This document shows positions 48,578-59,516 of a stretch of 64,000 nucleotides of DNA, in pieces. Every line of letters starts with the position of its first letter. Position 1 is the first letter of the stretch. The notes under the pieces are model-generated. The model did no database searches. It was given only the letters and a program-made list of their open reading frames with translations, and was not told the DNA's origin. Made by a program: the position numbers and the translations under genes. Source of the stretch: Myrica gale (Eukaryota; Streptophyta; Magnoliopsida; Fagales; Myricaceae); assembly GCA_963930655.1 (NCBI GenBank), contig OZ005619.1, positions 1,842,501-1,906,500 of the forward strand, read 5' to 3'.

Positions 48578-51500
48578 TATGGTGCAATGTCAGGCAGAAA
48601 AGAGTGGAGGTCGGCCTGTTCGTGCCTCTGCTTCGTATGGCTTATCTCATTTGGTTGCCCACCATGGATTGATTGATTTAGGCTTTACGGGGGTTCATTT
48701 ACTTGGTCAAATCGGAGGCTTGGTCATCATCTCATTAGGGAGCGGTTGGACCGTGGTCTTGCTAATTCGGAATGGAGGTTGTTGTTTCAGTAGTCGTTGA
48801 TTAGGCATCTTCCGAGGGCCGCTTCTGACCATTTGGCTTTGCTCCTTTACACTCTCGGTGCTGAGAGCGTAGGTCCAAAACCCTTTCGTTTTGAAGCATT
48901 TTGGACTCAGGATGCACGTAGCTTGGAGATCGTCCGCTCTGCTTGGTCTCATACTCCTTTTGGTTCTCCAGCTTTCAGATTAGCTAGGAAAATTCGCAAC
49001 ACTCGTGATTCCCTCAAGACTTGGAACTGTGAGGTGTTTGGTGTCTTACAGACCCGTCTTCGGGCTGTTGCTGCGGATCTGAATAGTATTCAGGCTTTGA
49101 ATGACGAAGTTGTTGCCCCGGATCGAGAGTTGGCTTTAAGGAAGGATCTTCTTCACTTGCAGAAGCTGGAAGAAGATTTATGGCGCCAAAAATCTCGCAC
49201 CACTTGGTTAACAACCCGTGATTTGAATACCAAATTTTTTCACCTCTCAACGGTCACCTGGAGGCGCCGTAACTCCATTGTTCCTCTTAAATCTGCAGCT
49301 GAGCGGTGGCTACATGGAAAAGAAGCTATAGGATCCTATATTGTGAATCATTTTCAGCGGGTGTATACGTCCGGAAACCCCGAGATCTCCTTGGTTGTGG
49401 ATGAGCTGATTCGACCTTTGTTATCTTCGAATGATCAAGCGGATTTGGTGGCCATGCCTACGGAAGATGAGATCAGATCGACCGTTTTTCAGATTGGAGC
49501 CCACAAGGCTCCCGGACGCGATGGCATGACCAGACTATTCTTTCAACACTATTGGAAGATTGTTAAGTTGGATTTGGTGAGGATGGTCCTACAATTTTTT
49601 TCTTCTGGTTATATGCTTAAGGAGCTCAATCATTCGTTCATTGTTCTTCTGCCTAAGAAGGAAAATCCTTGTGAGGTTACTGATTTTAGGCCTATCAGTT
49701 TATCAAATGTGGCTTATAAGGTGATTGCAAAGTTATTGATGAATCGGTTGCGCCCACTTATGTCTAAATTAATTTCTGGAAGCCAAGCGGATTTTGTCCC
49801 GGGCCGATCCATCGAAGATAATTCAGTGCTTACCCATGAGTTGTTCCATTCTATGAAACACAAGGTTGGTCGGAAAGGTGTTATGGCGTTAAAGCTGGAT
49901 ATGCTTAAAGCTTATGATAGGTTGGAATGGGGTTTCATTGTCAAGGTGCTGCGGTGTTTTGGGTTTCCTGAAAAGTGGGTGGGGTGGATCAACCAATGTG
50001 TCTCAACTGTGTCGTATTCAGTGTTATTGAATGGTAGTGCCTTTGGTTTTTTCCAACCGGGGCGAGGACTTCGGCAAGCGATCCTTTATCGCCTTTTTTA
50101 TTCATCCTTTGTTCTGAGGTTATTTCGAGGTTGCTGCAATAGTCTTTGAGATTGGAGGTTATTCATGGTGTGCCGGTAGCTCGTGGAGCGCCGCCTATCG
50201 CTCATTTGATGTTCGCAGATGACCTTCTCCTGTTTTGTCGGGCAAATTGTCGGGAGGCCAAGGCAATGACCACCCTTATGGCTTGGTACTGCTCTTGGTC
50301 CGGTCAAGCAATCAACATTGGCAAATCTTCGGTGGCTTTTAGTGGGAATACCCACCCTGAACTCAAGCAGGCTATTCTTAATGACTTACAGCTGAAGGAG
50401 ATGAAAGTGGGAAGTACTTATCTCGGTCTGCCCTTTTCCTTTCGCGCTCTAAAAAAACGGCTTTTGCTGATCTTAAGGATAAAATTCAGGGCAAGTTGCT
50501 TGGTTGGAAATCACGGGTTTTATCTCAAGCTGGACGCACGGTCATGTTGAAGAGTGTGGCTGCTGCTATGCCCTTATATCACATGTCAAGCTTTTTGATG
50601 CCTAAAGGATGGAATGGGGAGTTGGACCGTCTTTTCAAGGATTTTTGGTGGGGTTTGACCCCCTCAAATCACACAATTTCACCCCCAAAGCGTGGGCTGG
50701 CATCTGCCACCCGAAGGAGCATGGTGGTCTTGGACTCAGGCAATTTTTTGATGTCAACATTGCCCTTCTTTCCAAACTTGGTTGGAGTTTATACACCCAA
50801 TCTTCCAAAATTTGGGTGCAATATTTGAAGGTGAAATATACTGGTGGTCGACATTTGCATTTGGCTTCTGCAAAACATTCGGCCTCATGGGTATGGCAAG
50901 GGATTTGGGCCGTGTGTGATCTTATTGCGAAAGGGGCATGTTGCTTACCGAGGGGGGGCGGGTCTGTTAGGATTTGGCAGGACCCGTGGGTCCCTACGCT
51001 GGCCAACTATCGACCCTCCCCTGCTCCTAATCCATCTGGTGCAGCTGCTATGACAGATAACAGTTTGGTATGCTCGCTTTTTGATTTTGACAATATGACT
51101 TGGAATTTGGACCTATTAGCCGAGCTGTTTGATGAGGCCTCGGTCTTGGCTATCAGCCAATTACCTCCTCTGTCCCAGCATTGTGATGATCAGTGGATTT
51201 GGGTGCCTGATAACAAAAATAGTTTCTCGGTTGCTAATGCCTATCGGTTAACTAAACTTTGGTCTATGCATGACCACCATCCCATGCAAGGTAAGGATTG
51301 GACGAAGTTGTGGTCGCTCAAGCTTCAGGATCACCTTAAGCTCTTTCTTTGGAAGTGCTTACAGTCGGCTCTTCCTCTTCGGGGCCTCTTATCGCAATTC
51401 ATTGTTTCTGATGTTCCTGATGGTGGGTTGTGTCCGTTATGTGGGCTGGATGTTGAGACTGCCGAGCACCTTTTTTTGAGGTGCCAATATGCTCAGGTCA

Positions 51501-52130
51501 TTTGGAGGGAAGTGTCGTGGCCTATCTAGGTGGATTCTTTCCATCATTTATCTTTGGCTGTTTTTGTGAAACAACTGTTGTATGCCCATAGATTATCTCA
51601 GTTTATCCTTTGTGCTGCCTTGTTGTTGGATTCTATCTGGCATTTGCGTAATCAGGTGGTGCATTGTCATGTGGTTCCTGATGCTCTGAGCCTTATTACT
51701 TATGTGCGACGACGATTTAGCGAGCATGTTATGGCTTGGGATATGTTGTCACTCTCTTCTGGTGCAGGTTGGATTCCACCCCCGGTGGGGGTGCTTAAAT
51801 GCAACATGGATGTTGCCGTGAGGTCTTCTCACTCGTTCTTGGCTGTCGCTTTTCGCGATCATGAGGGCTCTCTCTATACGTTGTACACAGTGCGTATTCC
51901 TTTAATTGGTGAAACAACTGCTCTGTTTGCTGCTATTCGGCTTGCTAGTTCCTTCTCTGCTGGGCGGATTGGTTTTGAGAGTGATTGTAGTGTCTTGGTT
52001 CATGATGTTTTGAGTTTGGATTCGTGTGTGGGTTGGCAGGCTGCAGGTTGGATGTCTTCTATTCGACGGTTCTTTTCTGAACATCCCTTGCATTCTCTCG
52101 AGTGGGTTCCACGTCGATGTAATAGGCACG
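48578..52130 (+). mobile_element. L1-type LINE fragment, ORF2 broken
   Basis: It starts within the end of the endonuclease domain (GLIDLGF, FTWSNRR, RERLDRGLANSEW). Next comes reverse transcriptase (about 49400-50550) with LLPKKENPCEVTDFRPISL, LKLDMLKAYDRLEW and the catalytic FADD at about 50207. A zinc-binding RVT segment (about 51290-51520: WSLKLQDHLKLFLWKCL, CPLCGLDVETAEHLFLRC) and an RNase H-like segment (about 51770-52125: CNMDVA, GETTALFAAIRLA, ESDC) follow. A one-base loss near 50085, TAG at about 50146 and a shift near 50450 break the frame. Both LINE ends are missing (it stops after RRCNRH), so it is a fragment and not a fresh insertion. Confidence 0.88.
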
Positions 52131-52486
52131 TGAGATCCACGTGCACCGCGTGATCCACGTGCCAACATGGGAGCGTCGGACGACCGTGGGAGTGAAGATC
52201 GACGCCTGCTGAAGACCACCAGACGGCGCGTGTCCACTAGAAAGGAGCTGAAACCATTGAACACTAAGGAGAAGCCACCTGCAAAGAAAAAAAAACCCCA
52301 AAACCAACAATCAACCGGTACCAACCGAACCAGAGAGAAGGAAAGAGGAAAGCGAAGAGGGAGGAGGGGAAAAGAAAAAAGGAGGAGGGGGATGAGGAAG
52401 TCGGAGCTACCCCCTCCTCCGTAGGGATGCTGGGGGTTTGAGGAAAACAGAGAAAGTTTTTTTTATAGAGAACTTACAACAATTGT
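52131..52486. other. Purine-rich segment abutting the LINE fragment
   Basis: The repeated word gatccacgtgc opens a segment that becomes strongly GA-rich at 52310-52400. The open frame here (52167-52424) is Lys/Arg-rich because of composition. Its reverse strand resembles a pyrimidine-rich LINE leader, so inverted LINE 5' sequence is possible but not shown. Confidence 0.3.
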
Positions 52487-52831
52487 TCTTAAATCTCTAT
52501 AATCTAGCTTGACTTGCCCAAGTGAAGGAAAACAAACTATCACGTCACTTTCCAATTAGTTTTATATTATAGTGATTAAAAAATCCACAATCTCATTTTT
52601 AAATGAGAATGTTTTTGTAGCCTTCATCATTATTTTTTAATAATATTTGTATTAAAAGAATATAATTCAAATACAACAATTTATCTCTCTAACGTTTGAC
52701 ATGCGATGTATTGGTCGGTTCCCACGTACGAAAAGGAAACCAGGTTGTTTGTGCCCTCTCACTCGTCATTCTTTCAAAAACTCCTAAATTGGGTGGGTCT
52801 TATCAGTACTGGATCAAAGACGGGTTATTTC

Positions 52832-53395
52832 TGTTAGAATTATGTGCCCTCGATAACCAAATTGATTAATCCGGTTCTAATATCTCATATGGAATATAGT
52901 ATGGTGGAAGGAATTAATTGTATGTAAATGGGCATATTTGCAATAATCTCAAAATTCCAGGGGTCAATCACAATATGTTGATGGACTTGATTGTAATTAG
53001 TAGAAGCCCTAATTGTATTAGAAGAAGAGTTCTTCAGTGTTATTCTACAGCTGGAATTTGAGATCCCTAAGAATCATATGTCTCATGCTCTTTCTAGGGT
53101 TTTTCCAAGGCCTATAAATATAATTGTTATATTCAAGGGGTTGGCCATCAGAACCTATTAGGGAAATCCCGATAACGAGAGAGTGACATAAATCTCTTAG
53201 GAGGCAACACATCTGAGTTGTTGTTCTGAATTGCTGGAGCTTTGGATTGGATCGTAAAGTGGCTTAAGGTTTGTAGGTTCCTATATTCCTGTCTCAGGTA
53301 TGGAATCGAATCCGAAATTGTAATCATAATCTTGGTTGATGTTTTGTTGAAAACATGTTGATTGTTTATAGTTTAATTCCGCATATAAACTATCA
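52832..53395 (+). mobile_element. Solo LTR with 5-bp duplication and a paralogous empty site
   Basis: Begins TGTTAGAATT, ends AAACTATCA, 564 bp, flanked by ATTTC (52827-52831 and 53396-53400). The paralogous segment at 57009-57013 shows a single ATTTC with no insert. A TATA-like cctataaatataat is present at about 53112. Orientation is inferred from that. Confidence 0.85.
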
Positions 53396-53405
53396 ATTTC
53401 ATGTC

Positions 53406-53406
53406 T

Positions 53407-53438
<32 letters not shown>

Positions 53439-53440
53439 GT
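53406..53440. repeat. (CA)n(TA)n compound microsatellite
   Basis: About ten ca units followed by about six ta units, inside duplicated copy 1. Confidence 0.9.
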
Positions 53441-53562
53441 TGCCTCAGGCATGCATCTTCGTCGATATTTGGTTCGTTTGTGATCAAAGATGGTCATGAT
53501 CTAAGATGTGTAGCTAGTGGGCTAGCTCCCGACTGTACCTTATAGATCATACGAGTCAATTA

Positions 53563-54297
53563 TTATATAAAAGGGCAAATTATAATAACTTTTCACCAAC
53601 TATCACCATTTTCTCACTCACCTCCTAAAACTATGACTCGTTGCAACTCACCTTCTAAACTAGGGTTGTCCATTGGCCGGTCCGGGCCAGTTCGGTCCGG
53701 TCCGGCCGGCCAAACCGGACATTTTGTAGGGTATGTATATCGGACCGGTCACTCTTTCAGTCCCGTCCAGTCCGGTTCCCGGTTTCACCGGTCTGGGTCG
53801 GTTTAGGCCAGTTCATTTTGGGCCGGTTTTGGGTTGGACCATGTCATTTTGGGCCGGTTTTGGGGTTGGGCCATGTCATTTTGGGCCGATTACCGGTTTC
53901 GACCAGTTTGGAGAGGTATACTCCGGTCCGGTTTTCCACATGGGTAACCCGGAACCGGACCGGATTATACCAGTCTAGGTCAGATTTGGCCAAAACAGGT
54001 CCGGGTTGGCCGGTCCGGTCGATTTGGTGGACAGCCCTACTGTAAACTATGTCATTATTGTGGCTTCATTCCCGAACCGATTTCAAGCGTCAATTTAAAC
54101 AGAATTCGCCCATGTGCGTTACACGTGAATAGAGTAAATTACAATAGTCCCCATGAACTATTATAATTTTCTCAATTACCCCATAAACTATCACTCGTTG
54201 CAAATCATTCCCTAAACTATGTCTTTGTTGTGATTCCATTCCCAATCAATTTGGAGCGTCAATTTGAACAGAATGTCTCATGTACGTTACAAGTGAC
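53563..54297. repeat. Tandem duplication of a repeat, first copy carrying a hAT MITE
   Basis: 53563-53660 plus 54040-54120 equals 54127-54297 in order (actatgactcgttgcaa / actatcactcgttgcaa, aactatgtc, gcgtcaattt, acagaat, acgtgaatag / aagtga). The second copy lacks the inserted element. Confidence 0.75.
53661..54039. mobile_element. hAT-type MITE, CCGG-rich
   Basis: Ends TAGGGTTGTCCA and TGGACAGCCCTA are inverted repeats with one mismatch. The 8-bp flanks ttctaaac (53653-53660) and ctgtaaac (54040-54047) fit a hAT target duplication. The 379-bp interior is packed with ggtccgg/ccggacc words in both orientations and a 31-32-bp tandem repeat (cattttgggccggttttggg) at about 53814-53895. Confidence 0.8.
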
Positions 54298-54429
54298 CCT
54301 CAACTCACGTTTATAAAATGTCGTTTTGCACCAATAAAACAGCAAAAAAGGAAACTAGTTCGCGAAGGGAAGCCGCAAAATTTGCAAGCGACTGAGATGG
54401 GTCGTCCAAAGGGAAAAACGATCGGGTGC

Positions 54430-54564
54430 ATATGGTGCATATTTGATTTATACTTTTACGGATGATGCGAAAGGGATTTTTCAACAGCCGGTGAAGGTGT
54501 CTCTTGGATATGAAAATGACATAGAAGGTCATACTACCCATGCCAATGCATATTTGCTGTAAGA
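54430..54564 (+). pseudogene. F-box/PP2-B relic, copy 2 (PP2 piece only)
   Basis: One frame reads YGAYLIYTFTDDAKGIFQQP, then VKVSLGYENDIEGHTTHANA and YLL before a stop. It aligns with the same place in the relic at 59190-59310 (YGTYFIYIVRDHAEGLQHP, VKVCLGVGNEMEGHTTNAYL). Neither the F-box nor the C-terminal PP2 part is found nearby. Confidence 0.75.
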
Positions 54565-54598
54565 AATTCCACCAATTTGTTGCCTCAAATAATATACG

Positions 54599-54920
54599 TC
54601 ACTACAAGAGATTTGCCCTTTAGCTACGAATTTATCAGCAACAAAATTAATTTCGTAACTAAAACTATATATGCTTTTGCAACATAAATATTGTTTTGTC
54701 GCTATAGACATTAGCAACTACTTAATTTTGTCGCTAAAAATATATATTTTTTACAACAAGTATATGAAAATATGTCTTCGTTGAAATAGGTCTTTTGCAG
54801 CAAAAATATTGTTTTATAGCTAAAGATTTTAAAAACATGTTTTTAGTTATGAATGTATACTTTTATCACTAAAATAAGTTTTTAAGGGACAAAAATATTT
54901 GTCACCAACTAAGAGAGTAT
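54599..54920. mobile_element. Probable CACTA-type relic (one end)
   Basis: gtCACTACAAGAGATTTGCC is a typical CACTA end, followed by repeated ttttgtcgctaaa/tagctacgaa words. A matching TAGTG end is not seen, so the element is truncated or rearranged. Confidence 0.45.
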
Positions 54921-55234
54921 TGTAAATTGGCTTGTTTCGGAAAGGGTTGTGGTTTTTATTTTAGTTTTGGTATTGGGTTTAAATTTAAAATTTAAAATTT
55001 TAGGATTTAAATATTTTTTGTTGTAAGGTTTGTTTGGCTGATTAAGATTTTGAATGATTTATATTTTATTAAATTAAATAATAATATTATTTATATTTTA
55101 TAGTTATTATGATATTAAAAAAATTAAAACATATGAATCAAAAAAAGTAGAAAATGGTTTCATAAATACACAAATGATAAAAATAACAAAAACATCAAAC
55201 TAATAAAAAATATTCTTAAAAATAAAAAATAAAA

Positions 55235-55489
55235 ATAATAAAATGATCTCTAATAAATGTGAGACTCTAACATACTCTAACACTCCCCCTCACGTGCAGG
55301 CCGAATAAACATGGTCCATGCACGTGGACAACAATGGGGAATACAAACAAGTGGGCCAAGCCCAGGAATAGTTTGTTCTGATACCATGTCAGGTTTCATC
55401 CCAAAACCAATTGGCAATGGGAAGAAGTGACTCAACAGGTATATGAAGCACAAGATTAAATGATCCATAATTAATGTAGGACTCTAACA
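55235..55489 (-). mobile_element. TRIM retrotransposon (miniature LTR element)
   Basis: On the minus strand: a 103-bp 5' LTR at 55489-55387 (TGTTAGAGTCCTACAT ... AAACCTGACA), then an initiator-Met-tRNA primer-binding site TGGTATCAGAAC at 55386-55375. About 90 bp of non-coding interior follow, then a polypurine tract AGGGGGAG at 55290-55283 and the start of the 3' LTR (TGTTAGAGTATG..., with an internal 10-bp duplication), recognisable for about 45 bp before it decays. The total is only about 250-310 bp. Confidence 0.75.
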
Positions 55490-55882
55490 GACTCTAATAA
55501 TCTGCATATGCTCATAATTTAAATTAAGTTAGATAAATCATATAACAATCAAGTCAGCCGGTCGATTTATCCAGCCATACCCATGTAGGCAGCCATATCT
55601 ACAACAATTTGCCAGTTTGCGTGTGCAACTTTGTGTGAGCTTATTCACTTAAGAAGACAAGAAAACATAAATTGACCCCCTCTCTCTCTCTTCCTCTTTA
55701 GGTGGGTAAGTATATTGTTGTCAAAGGTGGTTCAAGAAATGGTTTCAATGGAGATAGGCCTGATTGAATCTACATATCTTAGGTCAATAAATCTAATTGT
55801 TAATGTAAACATTCCTCTGCTTATCGAAAGAAAAAACAAGTATAAACAAGGGCCGAGTTAAAACAACATCACGAAAAGCAGA

Positions 55883-55975
55883 GGTACCAAGGGTTGAAGG
55901 AAAAATTGGGGCCACCAAATTCAGCAGGCCAATGGCCATCATGGGCCTGAATCGATTTGAAATGGGTCAGTGGCC
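55883..55975 (-). pseudogene. Cyclase relic, exon 2
   Basis: The minus strand reads [20 protein letters not shown], matching [20 protein letters not shown] of the intact cyclase. It ends at a donor-like ggtacc and is cut on the 5' side by the MITE at 55973. Confidence 0.8.
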
Positions 55976-56175
55976 TTTGGTTTGTGGTGTAAAATTTTAC
56001 GCCTTCTAAAATTTTAACACAATAAAATATTACAATATAATTTCTCTCTCCCTCATCAAATTATTACTTTTCACTATAAAAAATATAAAAAAATTACATC
56101 TCTTCACTTTTTCACTAAACCCAATACCTAAAATTTTAACAACCCTAAATTTTACAAAACAAACCAGAAAGAGGC
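55973..56175. mobile_element. Tourist-like MITE, family A copy 5
   Basis: Family core (aacacaataaaatattacaa, ttcactaaacccaatacc) between ends ggcctttggtttgtgg and caaaccagaaagaggct, which are imperfect inverted repeats. It inserted into or beside the cyclase exon-2 relic. Confidence 0.7.
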
Positions 56176-56632
56176 TAACCATATGATCTCCAAATATTTT
56201 CAAAGCATTTTTGGGTAACATCTTTGGTCTGAGTTGGGCCTACAAGAATTATTCAAATAACGATACCAACACCCATATCAAAAGTTCACAAAAAAGAAAA
56301 AATAAATAAACAAGACACAGAGAGAGACCTTAAAGTGTAAGTTTGATGGGTCAAAACGAATGGAGTAGAGCCTCTGACAAAAAGGAAGAAGCTAATTCGG
56401 AGACCAACTCATTCGCTGGCCCTCTGTGCTAGTTGGGCATCTACTTCGCAGGTGTCATCAACTCTAAATAGTTTGTCTACTCGTCTAAACAATTCTGATT
56501 GCACCAACGGTCTCTCTAGTTTTTTTTTTTATCAAACATACTACCAGAGTAGCATGCATGATCGAATCTGCAAAAAGTCTATATGGGCATGCTGCATGAT
56601 CGAATCTTATGTAGAATAATTCTTGACGACAG

Positions 56633-57150
56633 TTCTTATATATATATATATATATGTCAAAGTGAAGGAAAATAAACTATCACGTCACTTTCCAATTAGT
56701 TTTATATTATAGTGATCAAAAAATTCACAAATTATATGGAAAGGAGAATTTTTTTTATATTTTTTTAATAATATTTATATTAAATAAAATAAAATTTAAA
56801 TCATAAAATTTATATCTTATCATCGACAAGAACTCCAAATATAATTTTGGTATGTATGGATCGAAAGTTTGACATGGGATGTATTGGTCGGTTCCCACGT
56901 ACGAAAATGAAATGTTGTCTACTTGCCCTCTCACACGTCATTCATTCAAAAACTCTTAAAAATGGGTGTGAATCTTATCAGTAGTATTGGATAAAAGACG
57001 TGTTATATATTTCATGTGACATATATATATACTGCAGGGCATGTATCTATAATGTTGTTGGGTCAGGCATCTTAGTCGATATTCATCCGCCCATTGGTCA
57101 TGATCTAAGAAGTCTAGCTAGTGGGCTATCTCCCAACTGTACCTTATAAA
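56633..57150. repeat. Segmental duplication, copy 2 (empty site)
   Basis: Partner of 52487-53545; retains one ATTTC at 57009-57013 where copy 1 has the solo LTR. It contains a (TA)n run and ends next to the MULE-type MITE. Confidence 0.8.
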
Positions 57151-57166
57151 TCAGACTAATCGGCCG

Positions 57167-57510
57167 CATAAATATATCAACAATCCCTGTGGTATAAGAA
57201 AATTATAAATTAGCTCTCAAGGTAAAAAAAGTTGCAAATTAGTCTCTATGATAAAGTTTCTGTTAAAAACACATCATTTCGTCTGTCTTTGTCTATTTCA
57301 CTAACAACGTATGCTAGTAAATTACAGGGTCTAATTGAGTTGTGGTTAGTGTTGACTAGCCGATGCCGTTAGTGAAAGAGACGGGGATGAACGGAAGAAC
57401 ATGTTTTTAACGGAAACCTTACCACATAGACTAATTTGTAACTTTCTTTACTTCAGGGACTAATTTAAAATTTTGTTATACCACAAGAACTATGAGTGTA
57501 TTTAAGCCTT
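57167..57510. mobile_element. MULE-type MITE with about 140-bp inverted ends
   Basis: The left arm 57167-57310 and right arm 57370-57510 are reverse complements with scattered mismatches (ccctgtggtataa / ttataccacaag; gtctatttcactaac / gttagtgaaagag). The ends gcataaatatatc and gtgtatttaagcc are diverged. Confidence 0.75.
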
Positions 57511-57745
57511 AAATAAAATGTGATTCAGGAAATGTCTAGCCTCTCACATATATATATATATATATATGTGTGCTAAAAGGACAAGCTAGCAGTTAATTAT
57601 TACCATACAAAGTCATGTTTCTTCCAAATTCATACAAAATCGCATATATAATTTATTATATTATAGATGAAGGGATCAAATCATCAATAATTGCTTCATC
57701 TAATTTTAAAACACTTTTTTTGTTTGTTCTTAAAGAATAAGATAT

Positions 57746-57912
57746 ATGGGCATGTTCGTTTGAAAAGATTTGTTGAATCCTAAGAATAGTGTGAATATTT
57801 AGGTGATATTTAAATTTTATTGGCATGCGTGTAAAAATTATTGAGTTGTATTGGTATGCATATAAAAGTAATGTTAGTAATATAAATTTAAAAAGTTTCT
57901 TACAAACGAGGT
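57746..57912. mobile_element. MITE, family B-like
   Basis: Inverted ends catgttcgtttg and caaacgaggt with the family B interior (ggtgatatttaaa, ttggcatgcgtg). It abuts the LINE fragment on its right. Confidence 0.55.
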
Positions 57913-58590
57913 AATTGAAGTTTTTTATTCCAAGCAGCCCTATGCTCCCTGCTGACCCGAATGACTCTTTGAGCTAACACCAGAGCGTCACATTTAGTTC
58001 CCCCATCCACAACGTGATTTCTTGCTGCCCAGACTAAATCAATTGCATTTGCAGCATAAAGTTGGACAAGTGGTGCTCTTCCAGTAGGATACCAATAGAG
58101 TGATGAGGGTGTAGAACTTTCTGAACCCAAGCAGCAACCGAGTCCTCCCAAACGCTGTGATATTCAATTGTCATCTTCACTCCAAACCGTGCGACTGAAG
58201 GGGCAGTGCAGAAGAAATTTTGGAGAGTTTCTGGATGCTCTCCACAAAGGGCGCAACTAATATCATCATCCCCCATTGCACTCCCTGCTATACGAGTGGC
58301 AACAATAGACTTTGTTGGAATCACCTCCCAGACTACTTTCCAAAATAAAAGTTTCAATCGGTCTTGCACTTTAGGCTTCCAGACATCCTGCCACTGATCT
58401 GGTCGAAAAGGAGCCACAGAGTTGACTTTATGGCTCACAAGAGCTTTATGGGCAGACTTAACAGTGAACTCACCAGAGGAGTCCAACGGCCAGAACAGCC
58501 GGTCAGCAACTTCTGCATACTCAAGCCGCAACTTCAGAATTGCTTCCAAAAATATTTCTAACCAGCCTTTCATTCCATCTCCTCCAGAAT
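57913..58590 (-). mobile_element. LINE ORF2 3' fragment
   Basis: The minus strand encodes the zinc-binding RVT region (FWPLDSSGEFTVKSAH, WKPKVQDRLKLLFWKV, CALCGEHPETLQNF) in one frame from 58573. After a frame change comes LYAANAIDLVWAARNHVVDG, the linker to RNase H. It is another L1 subfamily than the 48.6-52.1 kb fragment, truncated at both ends. Confidence 0.85.
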
Positions 58591-58864
58591 TTATTTCCTA
58601 CAAGCCATCCATTTGAAATCTTCTCTTTTATCTTTGATTGTTCATGCTATTTTTCTTATTGAAGCTCGAAACATGTAATCTGGTCTCACAAAATTCACAA
58701 TAGCTTGAAATGTCGTTGCTTTGAATCCCAATGGCAGAACAGTTGGTTGGGATACTCAATACAGTATGTCCGAACTTGTACTTTTTTTGTGATTTGCTTT
58801 GGACTTTAAACCCTACTCTCCTTTTTTTGGTGGTTCTTATAACAATTGGAACGGTGATTGAACA

Positions 58865-59516
58865 GGGTTGGACAATTGATAAATTGAGTGGGAAGAAATG
58901 TTACATGCTGGCTGCGAGAGTCTTATGTATAGCATAGGCAAACTCTTATCTTACTGGGAATGGATTTATGCTGCTGACTTACCCTTTTTACCCAAGTCCA
59001 GGTCTCTCGTCGTGCCCTGTTTGCTTCTGTACATGCTTGTTCACCCTTCTTGTAGGCTATATCAATGGTTGGTAGTAATATATACTCGGTGCATGAAATG
59101 GGCAGATTCTCCGGGGCCGCTCATCTTAAATATGTGATGTAGCTTGAAATAAGAGGCAAAGTTGAGACAAAAACCCTGTCCCCAGATACAACATATGGTA
59201 CATATTTCATTTACATCGTTAGGGATCATGCAGAAGGGCTTCAACATCCAGTGAAGGTGTGTCTTGGAGTTGGAAACGAGATGGAAGGTCATACTACCAA
59301 TGCTTATTTGCAAATGCAATCTGGAAGAACTCGCGTTCGTCTCCGGAGAGACTCCCACGCGAGAGAGGACATGTGGCTGGAGATTGAGATTGGGGAATTC
59401 TTCAGCGGCCAAGTTGATGGCATGGTCGAGATGTGGTTGAGGGAGATTGAGAACCTTAACTGGAAGTCGGGCCTTGTAGTCTATGGCATTCAGTTTCGGC
59501 CGAAAGCACAAAGATG
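58865..59516 (+). pseudogene. Broken F-box/PP2-B gene, copy 3 (PP2 domain)
   Basis: The PP2 region begins GWTIDKLSGKKCYMLAAR at 58865. TAG replaces a conserved Trp near 58935. The next block LLSYWEWIYAADL is in another frame, and TAG stands again for Trp just before LEIRGKVETKTLSPDTTYGT (about 59140). From there the C-terminus is open to 59516 (VKVCLGVGNEMEGHTTNAYL, WLEIEIGEFFSGQVDGMVEM, WKSGLVVYGIQFRPKAQR). No F-box exon is found upstream. It converges on the MBD gene. Confidence 0.8.

Larger units (their letters stand above)
52487..53545. repeat. Segmental duplication, copy 1 (interrupted)
   Basis: 52487-52831 plus 53396-53545 match 56633-57150 along their length (aactatcacgtcactttcca, ttcccacgtacgaaaa, ggtcatgatctaag, cttata near the end). 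The copy is split by the solo LTR at 52832-53395. Its original function is unknown. Confidence 0.8.

Noticed and set aside
52167..52424. 85-codon Lys/Arg-rich frame next to the LINE
   Set aside because: Basic composition follows from a GA-rich tract; no nucleic-acid-binding motif is visible.
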